Shown in pieces: positions 23,967-32,592 of a DNA stretch of 64,000 bases. This DNA is from Rhodoferax sp. (GTDB taxonomy: Bacteria; Pseudomonadota; Gammaproteobacteria; Burkholderiales; Burkholderiaceae_C), in assembly GCA_031291295.1 (NCBI GenBank), contig JARLJI010000080.1, forward strand, positions 1-64,000. Direction: 5' to 3'. Made by a program: the position numbers and the translations under genes. Within the stretch, counting starts at the first letter, position 1, and every line of letters begins with the position of its first letter. The notes under the pieces are model-generated. The model saw only the letters and a list, made by a program, of their open reading frames with translations, searched no databases and had not been told where the DNA came from.

Positions 23967-24944
23967 ATGCAACCTGTCACCACCTTGATCCGGCAATTCC
24001 TGTCCGTTTGCCTGCTGGCCGTCGCAGCCTCGGCATCCGCCCAAACCTACCCCACGAGGCCGATCGAATGGGTGGTGCCATATCCGGCGGGCGGCGGCAC
24101 CGACGTGGTGGCGCGCATGCTGGGGGACGCCATGGGCAAGACGCTGGGCCAGACCATCATCATCACGAACAAGCCAGGTGCCGCCACCAACATCGGCGCG
24201 GACTATGTGGCGCATGCCAAGGCCGATGGCTACACGCTGCTGTCCGCCGACACGGGAACGCTGGCAGCCAATCCGGCGCTGTACAGCAAGCTCAACTACA
24301 GCGCGGAGAAGGACTTCGCACCGGTCGGGCTGATGGCGCGCTTCCCGATGATTCTGGTGGTGAACACTAAGGTTCCGGCGAAAAACCTGAAGGAGTTCAT
24401 CGCCTGGGCCAAAAGCCAGCATGACGGGGCCAACTTCGCCACGCCGGGCTCGGGCAGTCCGCACCATCTGGCCACGGTGCTGTTCGGCCAGCAGGCCGGT
24501 TTGAAGTTGACGCATATTCCTTACCGCGGCGCCGCACCCGCCATCCAGGATGTGGTCGGAGGCCAGGTCCCCTTCATGTTCGTCGACACGGCCAGCGGCT
24601 CCTCATTCATCACCGCCGGCAAACTGCGCCCGATCGGCATTGCCAGCGCACGGCGTGTGAAAAACTTCGACACCATTCCCACACTCGCCGAGCAGGGCCT
24701 GAAGGGTTTTGAAGCCTATGCCTGGCAAGGGCTGGTGGTGCCGGCCGCCACCCCAGCGGACATCGTGGCCAAGCTGAACAAGGCGCTGGTGCAGGCGCTG
24801 GACTCGACCAACGTGAAGGCGCGCTTCCAGTCCCTGGGCCTCGAAGCCATTCCCAGCACCCCGGCGCAGATGGCGGTCTACACCAAGAGCGAACGCGACA
24901 AATGGGGCGCCGTGATCCGCGCCAGCGGCATCAAACTGGATTGA
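23967..24944 (+). CDS. Bug/TctC-family periplasmic solute-binding protein
   Basis: A 325-residue TctC-type binding protein. It has a signal peptide (hydrophobic FLSVCLLAVAA, cleavage near ASAQ), WVVPYPAGGGTDVVARMLG, IITNKPGAATNIGADYVA, ANFATPGSGSPHHLA, PYRGAAPAIQDVVGGQVPFM and the late TLAEQGLKGFEAYAWQG. These are the marks of Bug proteins, which bind small carboxylates in the periplasm. There is no TctA/TctB nearby. It ends 7 bases before the convergent FIST gene. The ligand is unknown. Confidence 0.93.
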   Translation: MQPVTTLIRQFLSVCLLAVAASASAQTYPTRPIEWVVPYPAGGGTDVVARMLGDAMGKTLGQTIIITNKPGAATNIGADYVAHAKADGYTLLSADTGTLAANPALYSKLNYSAEKDFAPVGLMARFPMILVVNTKVPAKNLKEFIAWAKSQHDGANFATPGSGSPHHLATVLFGQQAGLKLTHIPYRGAAPAIQDVVGGQVPFMFVDTASGSSFITAGKLRPIGIASARRVKNFDTIPTLAEQGLKGFEAYAWQGLVVPAATPADIVAKLNKALVQALDSTNVKARFQSLGLEAIPSTPAQMAVYTKSERDKWGAVIRASGIKLD

Positions 24945-24950
24945 ACGGGC

Positions 24951-26201
24951 TCAGATGCTGAACACCGTCAGCACGCCGGTGTAGCCGTACAGATGGTGGC
25001 GCGCGATCTCGCCGCCGGCAAAGAAACCCACCAACGGCACGTCGCCGAGCGCACGGCGCACGATTTGCAGCTCGGCGCTGGGCGCACCAAAGTGCGGGCC
25101 GCCGCGTCCCGAGCAGCTCACGTAGATGGCGCCGGCGATGCGCCGGGCCGCATTCGGCGCCGAATCGGCCTCGGCCGCGGCCAGCACGGTGGCAGTGCTC
25201 AAGGGCATTTCCTCGGGCTCCAGCTCTTCGCGGATTTCGGCGCAGATACGGATCAGATCGGCCCGTGCCGCGGCGGCATTGCGCTGGCAAAACGCCAGCC
25301 GCATGCCGACCTCGGCCACCTCGGCAATCGCCACCCCTTTGCGCGCGGGGTCCAGCCCGACAATGTGGCGCACGATCACGTCGCTGCCGAAGTTGCCGGT
25401 GCGATTCACCGAGTCGCTGCCCGCATCGCTCAGGCCCACCAGCGTGGCGCGAACCTTGGCCAGGGCAGTGCGCGGTTGTTCCAGTGAGACGTCTAGATCC
25501 CCGAGCAACACGTCGAGCGCGGGCCGGCCGTTGAGTGCCGTCAGCACATTGCCCTCAACGCCGGTGATCTCGCGCACCGGCGCCACCGGCTGGCAACCCT
25601 GCGTCACGCGCGATACCAGGTGCACGCCTTCGCCAAAGGCCACGCCGGACAGGCCGCCGCTGAACACCCCGCTGGCGGCGCCATGCCCCTTGATATTGCC
25701 GTTGCCGCCGACGGCGAACTGCACGCTTTGCGTGCGGCTCGACGCCAGTCCGCCAAACAGGTAGCCGGTAGCCGTGCGCCCGGCCATCTCGGCAATCAGC
25801 TCGGCCACATCGGGGGTGCTGGCGTCGGCGTGGATCAGCGCCGTGTACGCCTCGAAGCCCAGGCCCAGCGGCGCCACGCCGGAGAACACGCGGTACTGGT
25901 CGCCGGGCAGATCGCACAGCATGACGGCCAGCGCCGGCTCGTCAAAGTACTCGACGTTGTTGGCTGCGATGCCGATGCCCACGGTGCCGGACCAGTCGGT
26001 GACCTCGGGTAGCTCCGCGCCGAGGTGCGCCAGGATGTCCGCCGCGGCCGACGCATAGTGGTCGGTGATATAGAGCAGGCCCAGCGTGGGCGCGTGGGCG
26101 TAATCGGGCAGCGCCATGTGGGCGCGCAGCTGCGCCAGCACCAGCGCCGCCGCCATGCGCCACTGCGGATGCGTGGCATGCCCGTAAGGAAACAGCTTCA
26201 T
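24951..26201 (-). CDS. FIST-domain sensory protein
   Basis: A 416-residue protein with FIST N-terminal and FIST C-terminal domains. Recognisable blocks are GTVGIGIAANNVEYFDEPAL, GRTATGYLFGGLASSRTQ, GVFSGGLSGVAFGEGVHLVS, the C-domain IVGLDPARKGVAIAEVAEVG, and the terminal CSGRGGPHFG and VGFFAGGEIA. FIST domains are proposed small-ligand sensors linked to signal transduction; here the domain stands alone with no output domain or signal peptide. ATG 26201 was chosen; an in-frame extension upstream lacks family similarity. It is just downstream of the phaM-like gene on the same strand (20 bases), suggesting co-transcription. Confidence 0.88.
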   Translation of the reverse strand: MKLFPYGHATHPQWRMAAALVLAQLRAHMALPDYAHAPTLGLLYITDHYASAAADILAHLGAELPEVTDWSGTVGIGIAANNVEYFDEPALAVMLCDLPGDQYRVFSGVAPLGLGFEAYTALIHADASTPDVAELIAEMAGRTATGYLFGGLASSRTQSVQFAVGGNGNIKGHGAASGVFSGGLSGVAFGEGVHLVSRVTQGCQPVAPVREITGVEGNVLTALNGRPALDVLLGDLDVSLEQPRTALAKVRATLVGLSDAGSDSVNRTGNFGSDVIVRHIVGLDPARKGVAIAEVAEVGMRLAFCQRNAAAARADLIRICAEIREELEPEEMPLSTATVLAAAEADSAPNAARRIAGAIYVSCSGRGGPHFGAPSAELQIVRRALGDVPLVGFFAGGEIARHHLYGYTGVLTVFSI

Positions 26202-26221
26202 ACGTGCGCCCTCCCGCTGGT

Positions 26222-26938
26222 TCAGTGACTCCGGGGAGCCGCTTTCCTGGCCGCCTTTTTGGCGGGAGCCCTTGGTTTTGCTGCGCCAGACGCTACCGAC
26301 TTTGTAGCAGCCCGGGTGGCATTGGTGGCCATGTCGGTTGCGGTTTTGAGCGCGCCCTTGGCCAGCCCCGTGGCCACGTTTTTGGTGGTGTTCACGGCCG
26401 TCTGCTTGGCCGCCTCCTTCATGGCATTGGCCGCAATCTGCTGGAACTGCTGCGTCAGCGAGCCCCACCACGCCACCGGGTCCACCACGCCGGGCGCCGC
26501 CTTCGCGTCCGCCTTGCCTGCCACCTTTCCGGCCACCTTGTCTACGGTTTCGGCGGCGTCCGCCGCCTTCTCGGCGACCTTCTCCGTCACCTTCTGCACC
26601 CCCGACATCACCGTGTCGGCAGCCTTGAGCTTGAATGCGTTGGCCACGTCGCCCATGTTGAAGTTCATGCCCCTGAGCGTGGCCAGCGTCATTTTCTGCA
26701 CTTCGAGGGCCTGGATGGTGGCTTTCAGCGCCATGGCGTTCTGGTCGAGCCAGAACTGCACCGCCTTGAGCTCGTCGATGCGCTTTTCGAGCTCTTCGAC
26801 GTTGAGCGTGGGCGCCACCCAGTTGCCCAGATTCGGCAACTGCGGAATGCTTTGCGTGGCGCCCTTGGCCAGGGTCTGCAAAAAATCGAAACCGGGGATC
26901 AACTTGCCGAAACTGGGGTTCTGCAACAGGCTGCTCAT
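26222..26938 (-). CDS. phaM: PhaM-like polyhydroxyalkanoate granule-associated protein
   Basis: The 238-residue protein opens with LIPGFDFLQTLAKGA and PTLNVEELEKRIDELKAVQFWL, the pattern of PhaM. That protein activates PHA synthase and tethers PHB granules to the nucleoid in Cupriavidus. The middle is an alanine/lysine-rich helical stretch. The C-terminus is very basic with PAKKA-type repeats (RAPAKKAARKAAPRSH), which bind DNA in PhaM. AGAGGAG precedes ATG 26938. It implies PHA storage in this organism. Assignment rests on domain layout and the basic tail. Confidence 0.8.
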   Translation of the reverse strand: MSSLLQNPSFGKLIPGFDFLQTLAKGATQSIPQLPNLGNWVAPTLNVEELEKRIDELKAVQFWLDQNAMALKATIQALEVQKMTLATLRGMNFNMGDVANAFKLKAADTVMSGVQKVTEKVAEKAADAAETVDKVAGKVAGKADAKAAPGVVDPVAWWGSLTQQFQQIAANAMKEAAKQTAVNTTKNVATGLAKGALKTATDMATNATRAATKSVASGAAKPRAPAKKAARKAAPRSH

Positions 26939-27022
26939 ATCCGCTCCTCTTGGGGTTGTTGGTGGAAGGCTGAAAGGCAGTGCCAGCTTACCCCAACGCG
27001 CAGCAGATGGCGATGGGATTTA

Positions 27023-27529
27023 TCAGTGTTTCGGCCCGCCCATCATCATTCCGGCGGCATCCGCGCCCATGCCATTGGCCACGCCGGGCTCGACCGTGCT
27101 CACCGGCACCTTGAGCTCGACCCGGCTCTGCACGCCCTTGTCGTCCTTGAACACCAGCGTCATCGGCACCGTGCTGTCTTTCGTTAGCGGCGCCTTCAGG
27201 TCCATCAGCATCACGTGGTAGCCGCCGGGCGTGAGCACCACCGTCTTGCCGGCGGGCAGCGGCAGTCCGCCTTCGACGGCGCGCATCTTCATCACGTCCC
27301 CTTCCATCATCATCTGGTGCACCTCGGCCACGCCCGCCACGGGCGAGGACACCGCCACCAGACGCTCATTTTCCCTGGCAGTGATTTTCATGAAGGCCCC
27401 GGTCGCCTTCTGGCCTTGCACCGAGGTGCGGACCCAGGCGTCCTTGATGGCTATGGTGTGGGCATACAGGGCGCCGCACGCCAGCGCGAGGCTGGCGACA
27501 AGGGCGCGGGAAAGGATTCTGGATTTCAT
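27023..27529 (-). CDS. Periplasmic copper chaperone PCu(A)C
   Basis: A 168-residue exported protein (signal peptide MKSRILSRALVASLALACGA) of the PCu(A)C family. These proteins hold Cu(I) in the periplasm and hand it to cytochrome oxidase CuA sites. The copper motif is visible as HQMMMEGDVMKM near residue 70 and GGYHVMLM near residue 112, matching the H-M-x10-M-x21-H-x-M scheme. Extra Met/His at the C-terminus (GMMMGGPKH) could also bind copper. ATG 27529 follows AGGAG. It is last in the DUF2946, TonB receptor, PCu(A)C series on the minus strand. Confidence 0.9.
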   Translation of the reverse strand: MKSRILSRALVASLALACGALYAHTIAIKDAWVRTSVQGQKATGAFMKITARENERLVAVSSPVAGVAEVHQMMMEGDVMKMRAVEGGLPLPAGKTVVLTPGGYHVMLMDLKAPLTKDSTVPMTLVFKDDKGVQSRVELKVPVSTVEPGVANGMGADAAGMMMGGPKH

Positions 27530-27636
27530 GGGGAATAGCTCCTGTTGAAAATGAAAGATAACAAGAAAAGCGTTCAATGCCGATGTCCGACATGCCCGCA
27601 GGGAATGGACAAGCCCGGTGACTCTCAAAAAGGCGG

Positions 27637-29994
27637 TTACAGATCAAACTTCAGCTCGGCCGTGTAGCTGCGCTGGGGATAGGGATGGAAGTTCCAGTAC
27701 TGGTAGTTGTTCAGGTTGTCGATGCCGAACGCCGCCGCCCACTGGCGCGTGACCTGGTAGCGCACGCGCAGGTCGGTGGTGAAGTATTTGCTCACGCCCA
27801 TGTAGGCGTAGCCGTTGACGTCACTGTTGTTCAGCGTGCGGTACTGCGTGCGGCTGTAGCGCACGCCGAAGGCCACCGTCCATTGGGGGTTGACGCGGTA
27901 ACTGGCCAGTGCCGTCGCGCGCCACCGGGGAATGTTTGGCTGCAGCTTGCCAAGGGTGTCGCCGGGCACGCTGACGAAGCCGGCATTGCTCCGGATGATG
28001 GAGTCGGCGTAGGTCACGCTGGCATTCAGGTCCAGCCCGCGCGCCAGGACATCGCTGCCGCTGTAGGCCGCCTCCACCCCCTTCGTCTGGATGCGCCCGA
28101 TGTTCTGCACGCGGCTGATGTTCCTGTTGGCCACGGGGTCGTAGGTGGTTTGCGAGTACAGCGCGTCCTGCGTGTCCTCGGTGAAGAAGCTCAGGCGCGC
28201 CAGCGCGTTGCCCAAGTCCTTCTCGGCCGTCAGCTCGGTGGTCCAGGAGCGCTCGGGGTGCAGGTTCGGGTCGTTGATGAACTGCGAGTTGGTGGTCGAG
28301 GTGGCGCCGTACAGCTCGCTAACTGTGGGCATGCGCACCGCGCGGCCCGTGGCAGCCTTGAGCACCAGATCCGGCGCCCACTGGTAGGACAGCGCCGCCT
28401 TCGGCGAGAGGTAGTTCTCGCGCCGCGACGCATAGCCGAGCGCGCTGCTGGCCGAGAACGCGGTCAGGCCGTCGAAGGCCCGCCACTGCTCGGCGCGCAG
28501 GCCCAGCACCGTCTTCCAGCGCGGGGCGAAGGCCCAGGCGTCCTGCGCGTACAGGCTTTGCAGCTGCGTGCGGCCCTGCACATTGCTGGCCAGTGGGCCC
28601 GCCGGGTCGGCCAGCCAGTTGCCGGCGATGCTGGAGGTGAGGTACTGCAGCTTGTAGTTGTCCTGCTGCGCCCCGAAGTCCAGGATGTGCGCACCCTGCA
28701 GCCCCTGCGGGCGCCAGGTGCCCTTGAGCGCCAGGTTGTTCCAGCCGCTGCCGCTGCCGTCGGCTACGGTGCCGGCACCGCCCGTCGCCGCACCCGGCAG
28801 GGGGTTGCCGGCGGCGTTCTGGCGCAGCGTGTCCTGCGCGTAGTCGTACAGGCTTCCCACCACTTCCCAGTCCCAGGTGCCCTGGGTATGGCTCTTGACC
28901 GACAGGCCGTGCATATAGTGCGTGCTGCTCTGGTTGGTGAGCGCGAAGTCGCCGCCGCCCAGCGCCTGCGCGCCCGTGAAGGCCAGCCCGTTGATGTTGA
29001 TGGGGCCGCTGTAAACGGGCTGGCCGGCGGCATTGCGCAGGTACGAGACCGGCGTGCCCTGCGAGGTGTTCTGCCACAGACCCAGCGTGTAGGTCGCGCG
29101 CACCACGGGCGTGAAGTCGTAGGCCAGCTTGAGCTTGAAGTGGTCCTGCACCGTGTGGTATTCGGTGCCCGTGCCCAGCAGGTACCAGGGGCTGTTGGCG
29201 TTGTTGGCACCGGGCACGGCGCCTGTCACGGGCGTGCCCGCGGCGCCGGGCGTGCCGCTGCCCTGCAGCCGCGTGGCGAAGGTCAAGGGCTGGCCATGGC
29301 TGTCGGTATGGCTGAAGGCGAGCAGCCACGCCAGTTTGCCGCTCCTGTTGCCGACCGAGGCGCTGCTCTCCCAGGCGCGGTAGGTGGCGTTCGTGCTGTA
29401 CAGGTCGAACGGCTGGCTGGTAGCACCCATCCGGGCATGGACCTCGAAGCGCGTGGGCATGCGCGTGACGTAGTCCACCACGGCACCCACCGAGTTGCCC
29501 GGATAGGCGGCTGAGAACGGGCCATACATCACGTCCACGCGCTCGATCTCCGCGGGCGTGACCATGTTCCAGCGCGGCGGGAAGCTCAGGCCGCCGACGC
29601 CGTTGCCCAGGTAGTTGGACAGCAGGATGCCGTCGGCATACACGGCGGAGCGCGCGCTGTTGCCGGTGCCCGAGGCGCGGCTGGACAGGATCGCGTGGTT
29701 GTAGTCGCCGATGTAGCGCTTGCGCACCAGCAGGCTGGGGAAGTACTTGAGCGCGTCCTCGCTGTCGCTGGCGTTGAGGGTCTGCTCGATCTGCTCGCGC
29801 GAGATGCCCTCCATGGTGGTGGGAATCTGCGTGGGCAGCGAGGTCGGCGCGCCGCTGTTGACGGTCACGATACCGAGCGACCTGGCGGGGGCGTCGGGTG
29901 ACGCACTGGCCGCGGGCAGCGTCTGGGCAGGGGCGGCCCCACTCCACAAGAGGGCCATCGGAACGGCCAGGGGAAAAGCCATGGCAAGCGCCAT
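27637..29994 (-). CDS. TonB-dependent outer-membrane receptor (probable copper receptor)
   Basis: A 785-residue receptor. After the signal peptide (cleavage near APAQ) comes a TonB-box/plug region (EDALKYFPSLLVRKRYIGDYNHAILSSR and VYADGILLSNYLGNG as separate blocks) and a barrel ending NNYQYWNFHPYPQRSYTAELKFDL-like with a C-terminal Leu after FD. Its position between a DUF2946 gene and a PCu(A)C chaperone suggests import of copper or a copper chelate, as proposed for similar clusters. No in-frame start exists upstream of ATG 29994. A perfect 15-bp hairpin lies in the leader. Confidence 0.9.
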   Translation of the reverse strand: MALAMAFPLAVPMALLWSGAAPAQTLPAASASPDAPARSLGIVTVNSGAPTSLPTQIPTTMEGISREQIEQTLNASDSEDALKYFPSLLVRKRYIGDYNHAILSSRASGTGNSARSAVYADGILLSNYLGNGVGGLSFPPRWNMVTPAEIERVDVMYGPFSAAYPGNSVGAVVDYVTRMPTRFEVHARMGATSQPFDLYSTNATYRAWESSASVGNRSGKLAWLLAFSHTDSHGQPLTFATRLQGSGTPGAAGTPVTGAVPGANNANSPWYLLGTGTEYHTVQDHFKLKLAYDFTPVVRATYTLGLWQNTSQGTPVSYLRNAAGQPVYSGPININGLAFTGAQALGGGDFALTNQSSTHYMHGLSVKSHTQGTWDWEVVGSLYDYAQDTLRQNAAGNPLPGAATGGAGTVADGSGSGWNNLALKGTWRPQGLQGAHILDFGAQQDNYKLQYLTSSIAGNWLADPAGPLASNVQGRTQLQSLYAQDAWAFAPRWKTVLGLRAEQWRAFDGLTAFSASSALGYASRRENYLSPKAALSYQWAPDLVLKAATGRAVRMPTVSELYGATSTTNSQFINDPNLHPERSWTTELTAEKDLGNALARLSFFTEDTQDALYSQTTYDPVANRNISRVQNIGRIQTKGVEAAYSGSDVLARGLDLNASVTYADSIIRSNAGFVSVPGDTLGKLQPNIPRWRATALASYRVNPQWTVAFGVRYSRTQYRTLNNSDVNGYAYMGVSKYFTTDLRVRYQVTRQWAAAFGIDNLNNYQYWNFHPYPQRSYTAELKFDL

Positions 29995-30042
29995 GACGTC
30001 ATTGTTTTTTGCACGAAAGAACCTCTGAATAGAAACAAATAG

Positions 30043-30075
30043 GCATCCAGCCCTTTCAGGGAAAGGGCTGGATGC
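30043..30075. terminator. Perfect 15-bp hairpin between DUF2946 and TonB receptor genes
   Basis: GCATCCAGCCCTTTC, a 3-base loop and GAAAGGGCTGGATGC form a perfect stem. On the minus strand it lies 16 bases after the DUF2946 stop and 48 bases before the receptor start. A moderately T-rich stretch follows (CTATTTGTTTCTATT). It may be an attenuating terminator or an mRNA-stability element that sets different levels for the two cistrons. Confidence 0.6.
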
Positions 30076-30090
30076 TATGAATTTGACAGT

Positions 30091-30447
30091 TCAGGAGGAA
30101 ATCGGGGGACCGCGCGCCGGCAGCGGCGCGGCGGTCAGGGCCGCGATGTGCGCGGCCGGGATGGGCCGCAGCACATGGGACAGCGGCTGGAACGGTTCGG
30201 CCACGGTGCGCGGCTGCGGCGGCGGCGCACCCAGCGCGGCACACAGCGGGCATTCCAGCGTGTGGTGGCTGGTTTCCTGGCTGCCGTCATCGGTCTTGAT
30301 GAGCAGCTTCATGGCGCCCGCACCGGAGCACACGAGCTCCATGCTTTGCGGCTTGACCAGCGGCGACGCGACGGCCACGCCGATCGCCAGCACAAAGCAC
30401 GCCAGCACCCAGCGGGCAAGAAAGTGGGCGTTGCGAAGCGCGTGCAT
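30091..30447 (-). CDS. DUF2946-like protein
   Basis: A 118-residue protein with a hydrophobic N-terminal segment ([19 protein letters not shown]) followed by [10 protein letters not shown] and the [12 protein letters not shown] CxxC block typical of DUF2946. The C-terminus is proline-rich. These proteins are frequently encoded with TonB receptors and copper chaperones, as here. The ATG at 30447 was chosen from the predicted signal segment. It would be periplasmic or membrane-anchored, and the Cys pair could bind copper (inference). Confidence 0.72.
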   Translation of the reverse strand: MHALRNAHFLARWVLACFVLAIGVAVASPLVKPQSMELVCSGAGAMKLLIKTDDGSQETSHHTLECPLCAALGAPPPQPRTVAEPFQPLSHVLRPIPAAHIAALTAAPLPARGPPISS

Positions 30448-30476
30448 CGCCCGATTATCCCCGGACCAGGAAGGCG

Positions 30477-31295
30477 TCAGAATTTGGGCGGCCGGCGCTC
30501 GCGCAAGGACGCCACACCCTCGTGCACGTCCGGCCCGCCAAAGCCCATGAATTCGAGCGCGAGCGAGGTGTCGAAGGTGGGGCCGGCCTGGCGCAGCCAG
30601 TTGTTGAGCGAATACTTGGTCCAGCGGATCGCGGTCTGCGAGCCGTTCGCCAGCCGATCGGCAATCTCGTAGGCCCTGGGCAACAGTTCGTCGTCGTTCA
30701 CCGCGAGCGAGACCAGGCCGATGCGCTCGGCCTCTTCGCCGCTGATCGGCTCGCACAGCATCAGGTAGTACTTGGCCTTGGCCATGCTGCACAGGAGCGG
30801 CCAGACGATGGCCGCATGGTCGCCGGCGGCCACGCCCAGGCGCGTGTGGCCATCGACGATTTTGGCGCTTTTGCTGGCGATTGAAATATCGGCCAGCAGG
30901 CCCGCCACCAGCCCGGCGCCCACGGCGGGACCGTGCATGGCCGAGACGATCGGCTTGTCGCAGTTGATCACGTTGTAGACCAGGTCGCGCGCCTCCTTCC
31001 AGACGCGCGTGCGCACGGCGAAGTCGCTGGCCATGTCCTGCACCAGCGCGAGGTCGCCGCCGCCCGAAAAGCCCAAGCCCTCGCCGCGCAGCACGGCACA
31101 GCGCACCGACTCGTCGGCGCCGACATCGCGCCAGATCTCGGACAGCTCCCAGTGGCCGTCGTGCCCCGCAGTGGGCAGCTTGCCGTTGAGTGCCTTCATC
31201 TGGATATCGAGTACGCAGCCCTGGCCCGCCACGACGGGGCCGCGGCGCGTGATGGCAAGGGTCTGGTAGCGCTGGTAGTCGGGTGTGGGGCTCAT
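30477..31295 (-). CDS. Enoyl-CoA hydratase/isomerase family protein
   Basis: A 272-residue crotonase-fold protein. The oxyanion-hole blocks are [13 protein letters not shown] and [18 protein letters not shown]. The second catalytic region, [20 protein letters not shown], has Gly-Asp where classical hydratases have a Glu, so the reaction may be isomerisation or hydratase activity with another base. ATG 31295 follows ACGGAGACA. It does not overlap the divergent marC-like gene. The pathway is unclear from the neighbours. Confidence 0.88.
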   Translation of the reverse strand: MSPTPDYQRYQTLAITRRGPVVAGQGCVLDIQMKALNGKLPTAGHDGHWELSEIWRDVGADESVRCAVLRGEGLGFSGGGDLALVQDMASDFAVRTRVWKEARDLVYNVINCDKPIVSAMHGPAVGAGLVAGLLADISIASKSAKIVDGHTRLGVAAGDHAAIVWPLLCSMAKAKYYLMLCEPISGEEAERIGLVSLAVNDDELLPRAYEIADRLANGSQTAIRWTKYSLNNWLRQAGPTFDTSLALEFMGFGGPDVHEGVASLRERRPPKF

Positions 31296-31397
31296 CGTCG
31301 TGTCTCCGTGGGTTCTCAAGCAAGCATTGTGCAGGCAATCGTGCCCGGGGCTTGGGCGTCGCCGCGGGCCCCGAGCGGCCTGTCGATAATGCACCGC

Positions 31398-32006
31398 ATG
31401 AGCTACACCTTCGCCTCGGCCACCATTTTGCTGCTGCTGATCACCGATCCGCTCGGCAACATTCCGATTTTTGCGAGTGCGCTCCGCGGGGTGGCGCCCG
31501 AGCGCCGGACCTGGGTGACAGTGCGCGAAGTATTGATCGCCTTCGTGCTGCTGCTGGGCTTCATGTTCGTCGGCGACGGGTTTTTGCGCGTCATGAACCT
31601 GAGCCAGCTCTCGCTGCAAATCGCCGGGGCGGTGGTGCTGTTCCTGATCGCGCTGCGCATGATTTTTCCGAGGCCCGCGACCGACCTGGCAACGACCGAA
31701 GGCGAGCCGCTGATCGTCCCGCTGGCCATTCCCGCGCTGGCCGGACCCTCGGCACTGGCCACCGTGATGCTGCTGGTGTCGCAGGCGCCCGAGCGGCGTC
31801 TGGAATGGGTGGCCGCGCTGAGCGTGACGATGGCGGTGTGCGCCGTGGTACTGCTGCTGGCAGAGCGGATTCAGCGCTTCGTGGGTGAGCGCGTGGTGAT
31901 CGCCTTCGAGCGCCTGATGGGACTGATCCTGGTCGCCATCGCGGTCGAGATGCTGCTGCGCGGGCTCGCACTTTTTGTACGGCAGATCGCATCCGCTGCA
32001 AGCTGA
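31398..32006 (+). CDS. MarC-family integral membrane protein
   Basis: A 202-residue protein with about six hydrophobic segments ([106 protein letters not shown]). The conserved DPxGNIPxF at the N-terminus and PLAIPxLAGP in the middle define MarC (UPF0056). The family has no settled transport substrate; the old link to multiple antibiotic resistance was not upheld. ATG 31389 is an alternative start. Confidence 0.92.
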   Translation: MSYTFASATILLLLITDPLGNIPIFASALRGVAPERRTWVTVREVLIAFVLLLGFMFVGDGFLRVMNLSQLSLQIAGAVVLFLIALRMIFPRPATDLATTEGEPLIVPLAIPALAGPSALATVMLLVSQAPERRLEWVAALSVTMAVCAVVLLLAERIQRFVGERVVIAFERLMGLILVAIAVEMLLRGLALFVRQIASAAS

Positions 32007-32093
32007 ACGCGATTGATTCGCACTCCATCTTGATCTTCCTCAAATAACTGCCCAACGCACGCAGACATTCAGGCGCAAGGCCGGCAATGCGGC

Positions 32094-32122
32094 TTGATTG
32101 GTGCGATCATGAAAAATAGAAT
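32094..32122 (+). promoter_or_regulatory. Sigma-70-like promoter for the HiPIP gene
   Basis: TTGATT at 32094-32099 and TAGAAT at 32117-32122 are separated by exactly 17 bases. This fits a good housekeeping promoter, 40 bases before the HiPIP ATG. It is one of the few AT-rich spots in this region. Confidence 0.6.
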
Positions 32123-32161
32123 TTCATCTTTTTGATCTTGATAACCTCTACAGGAGATTCC

Positions 32162-32479
32162 ATGAGCAGCACCAATCGACGCGTATTTCTAATGACCGTG
32201 GCGGCCGGCACTTCGGTCTTGGCGGCGACGCAAAACTTGGCACTGGCGGCCGAGCCTGAAGTGCTCGACACCGATCCGCAAGCCGTCGGGCTCGGCTACA
32301 AGAAAGACACGACCCAGGTCGACGCGAAAAAATACCCCAAGCACACGGCCGATCAACACTGCGCCAACTGCCAGTTGTTCCAGCCCATGGGCGCGGCCGC
32401 GACGGGCCACTGTCCGCTGTTCGCCGGCAAGCTGGTGCACACCACAGGCTGGTGCAGCGCCTGGGCCAAGAAGGCCTAA
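32162..32479 (+). CDS. High-potential iron-sulfur protein (HiPIP)
   Basis: A 105-residue exported electron carrier. The signal peptide has a Tat-like RR (STNRRVFLMTVAAG, cleavage near ALAAE), consistent with export of a folded [4Fe-4S] protein. The four cluster cysteines are visible as CANCQLF, GHCPLF and GWCSAW. HiPIPs are periplasmic one-electron carriers, often to cytochrome oxidases or reaction centres. AGGAG precedes the ATG and a promoter-like pair lies upstream. It is a single-gene unit; a GC-rich repeat follows it. Confidence 0.95.
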   Translation: MSSTNRRVFLMTVAAGTSVLAATQNLALAAEPEVLDTDPQAVGLGYKKDTTQVDAKKYPKHTADQHCANCQLFQPMGAAATGHCPLFAGKLVHTTGWCSAWAKKA

Positions 32480-32490
32480 AGGCACTATAG

Positions 32491-32572
32491 CCCCCACGCT
32501 CGCCACTGCGTGTGCTGCGCAGCCCCCCCCGAGGGGGCTGAACTTGCTCGGGGCGGCCCTTCGCGGCGTTCG
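32491..32572 (+). repeat. GC-rich ~80-bp dispersed repeat, copy A
   Basis: It begins CCCCCACGCTCGCCACTGCG, runs through a CCCCCGAGGGGG palindrome and ends GGCGGCCCTTCGCGGCG. Copies at 58226-58305 (nearly identical) and 50041-50112 (reverse, more diverged) show it is a repeat family. Here it fills the gap between the HiPIP and FAA-hydrolase genes, which are convergent. Confidence 0.8.
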
Positions 32573-32592
32573 CCCCCCGTGCGGTGCCCGGC

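Noticed and set aside
27685-29514. 609-codon plus-strand frame opposite the TonB receptor
   Set aside because: Arg/Val/Gly-rich shadow translation without domains; the opposite strand encodes a full receptor.
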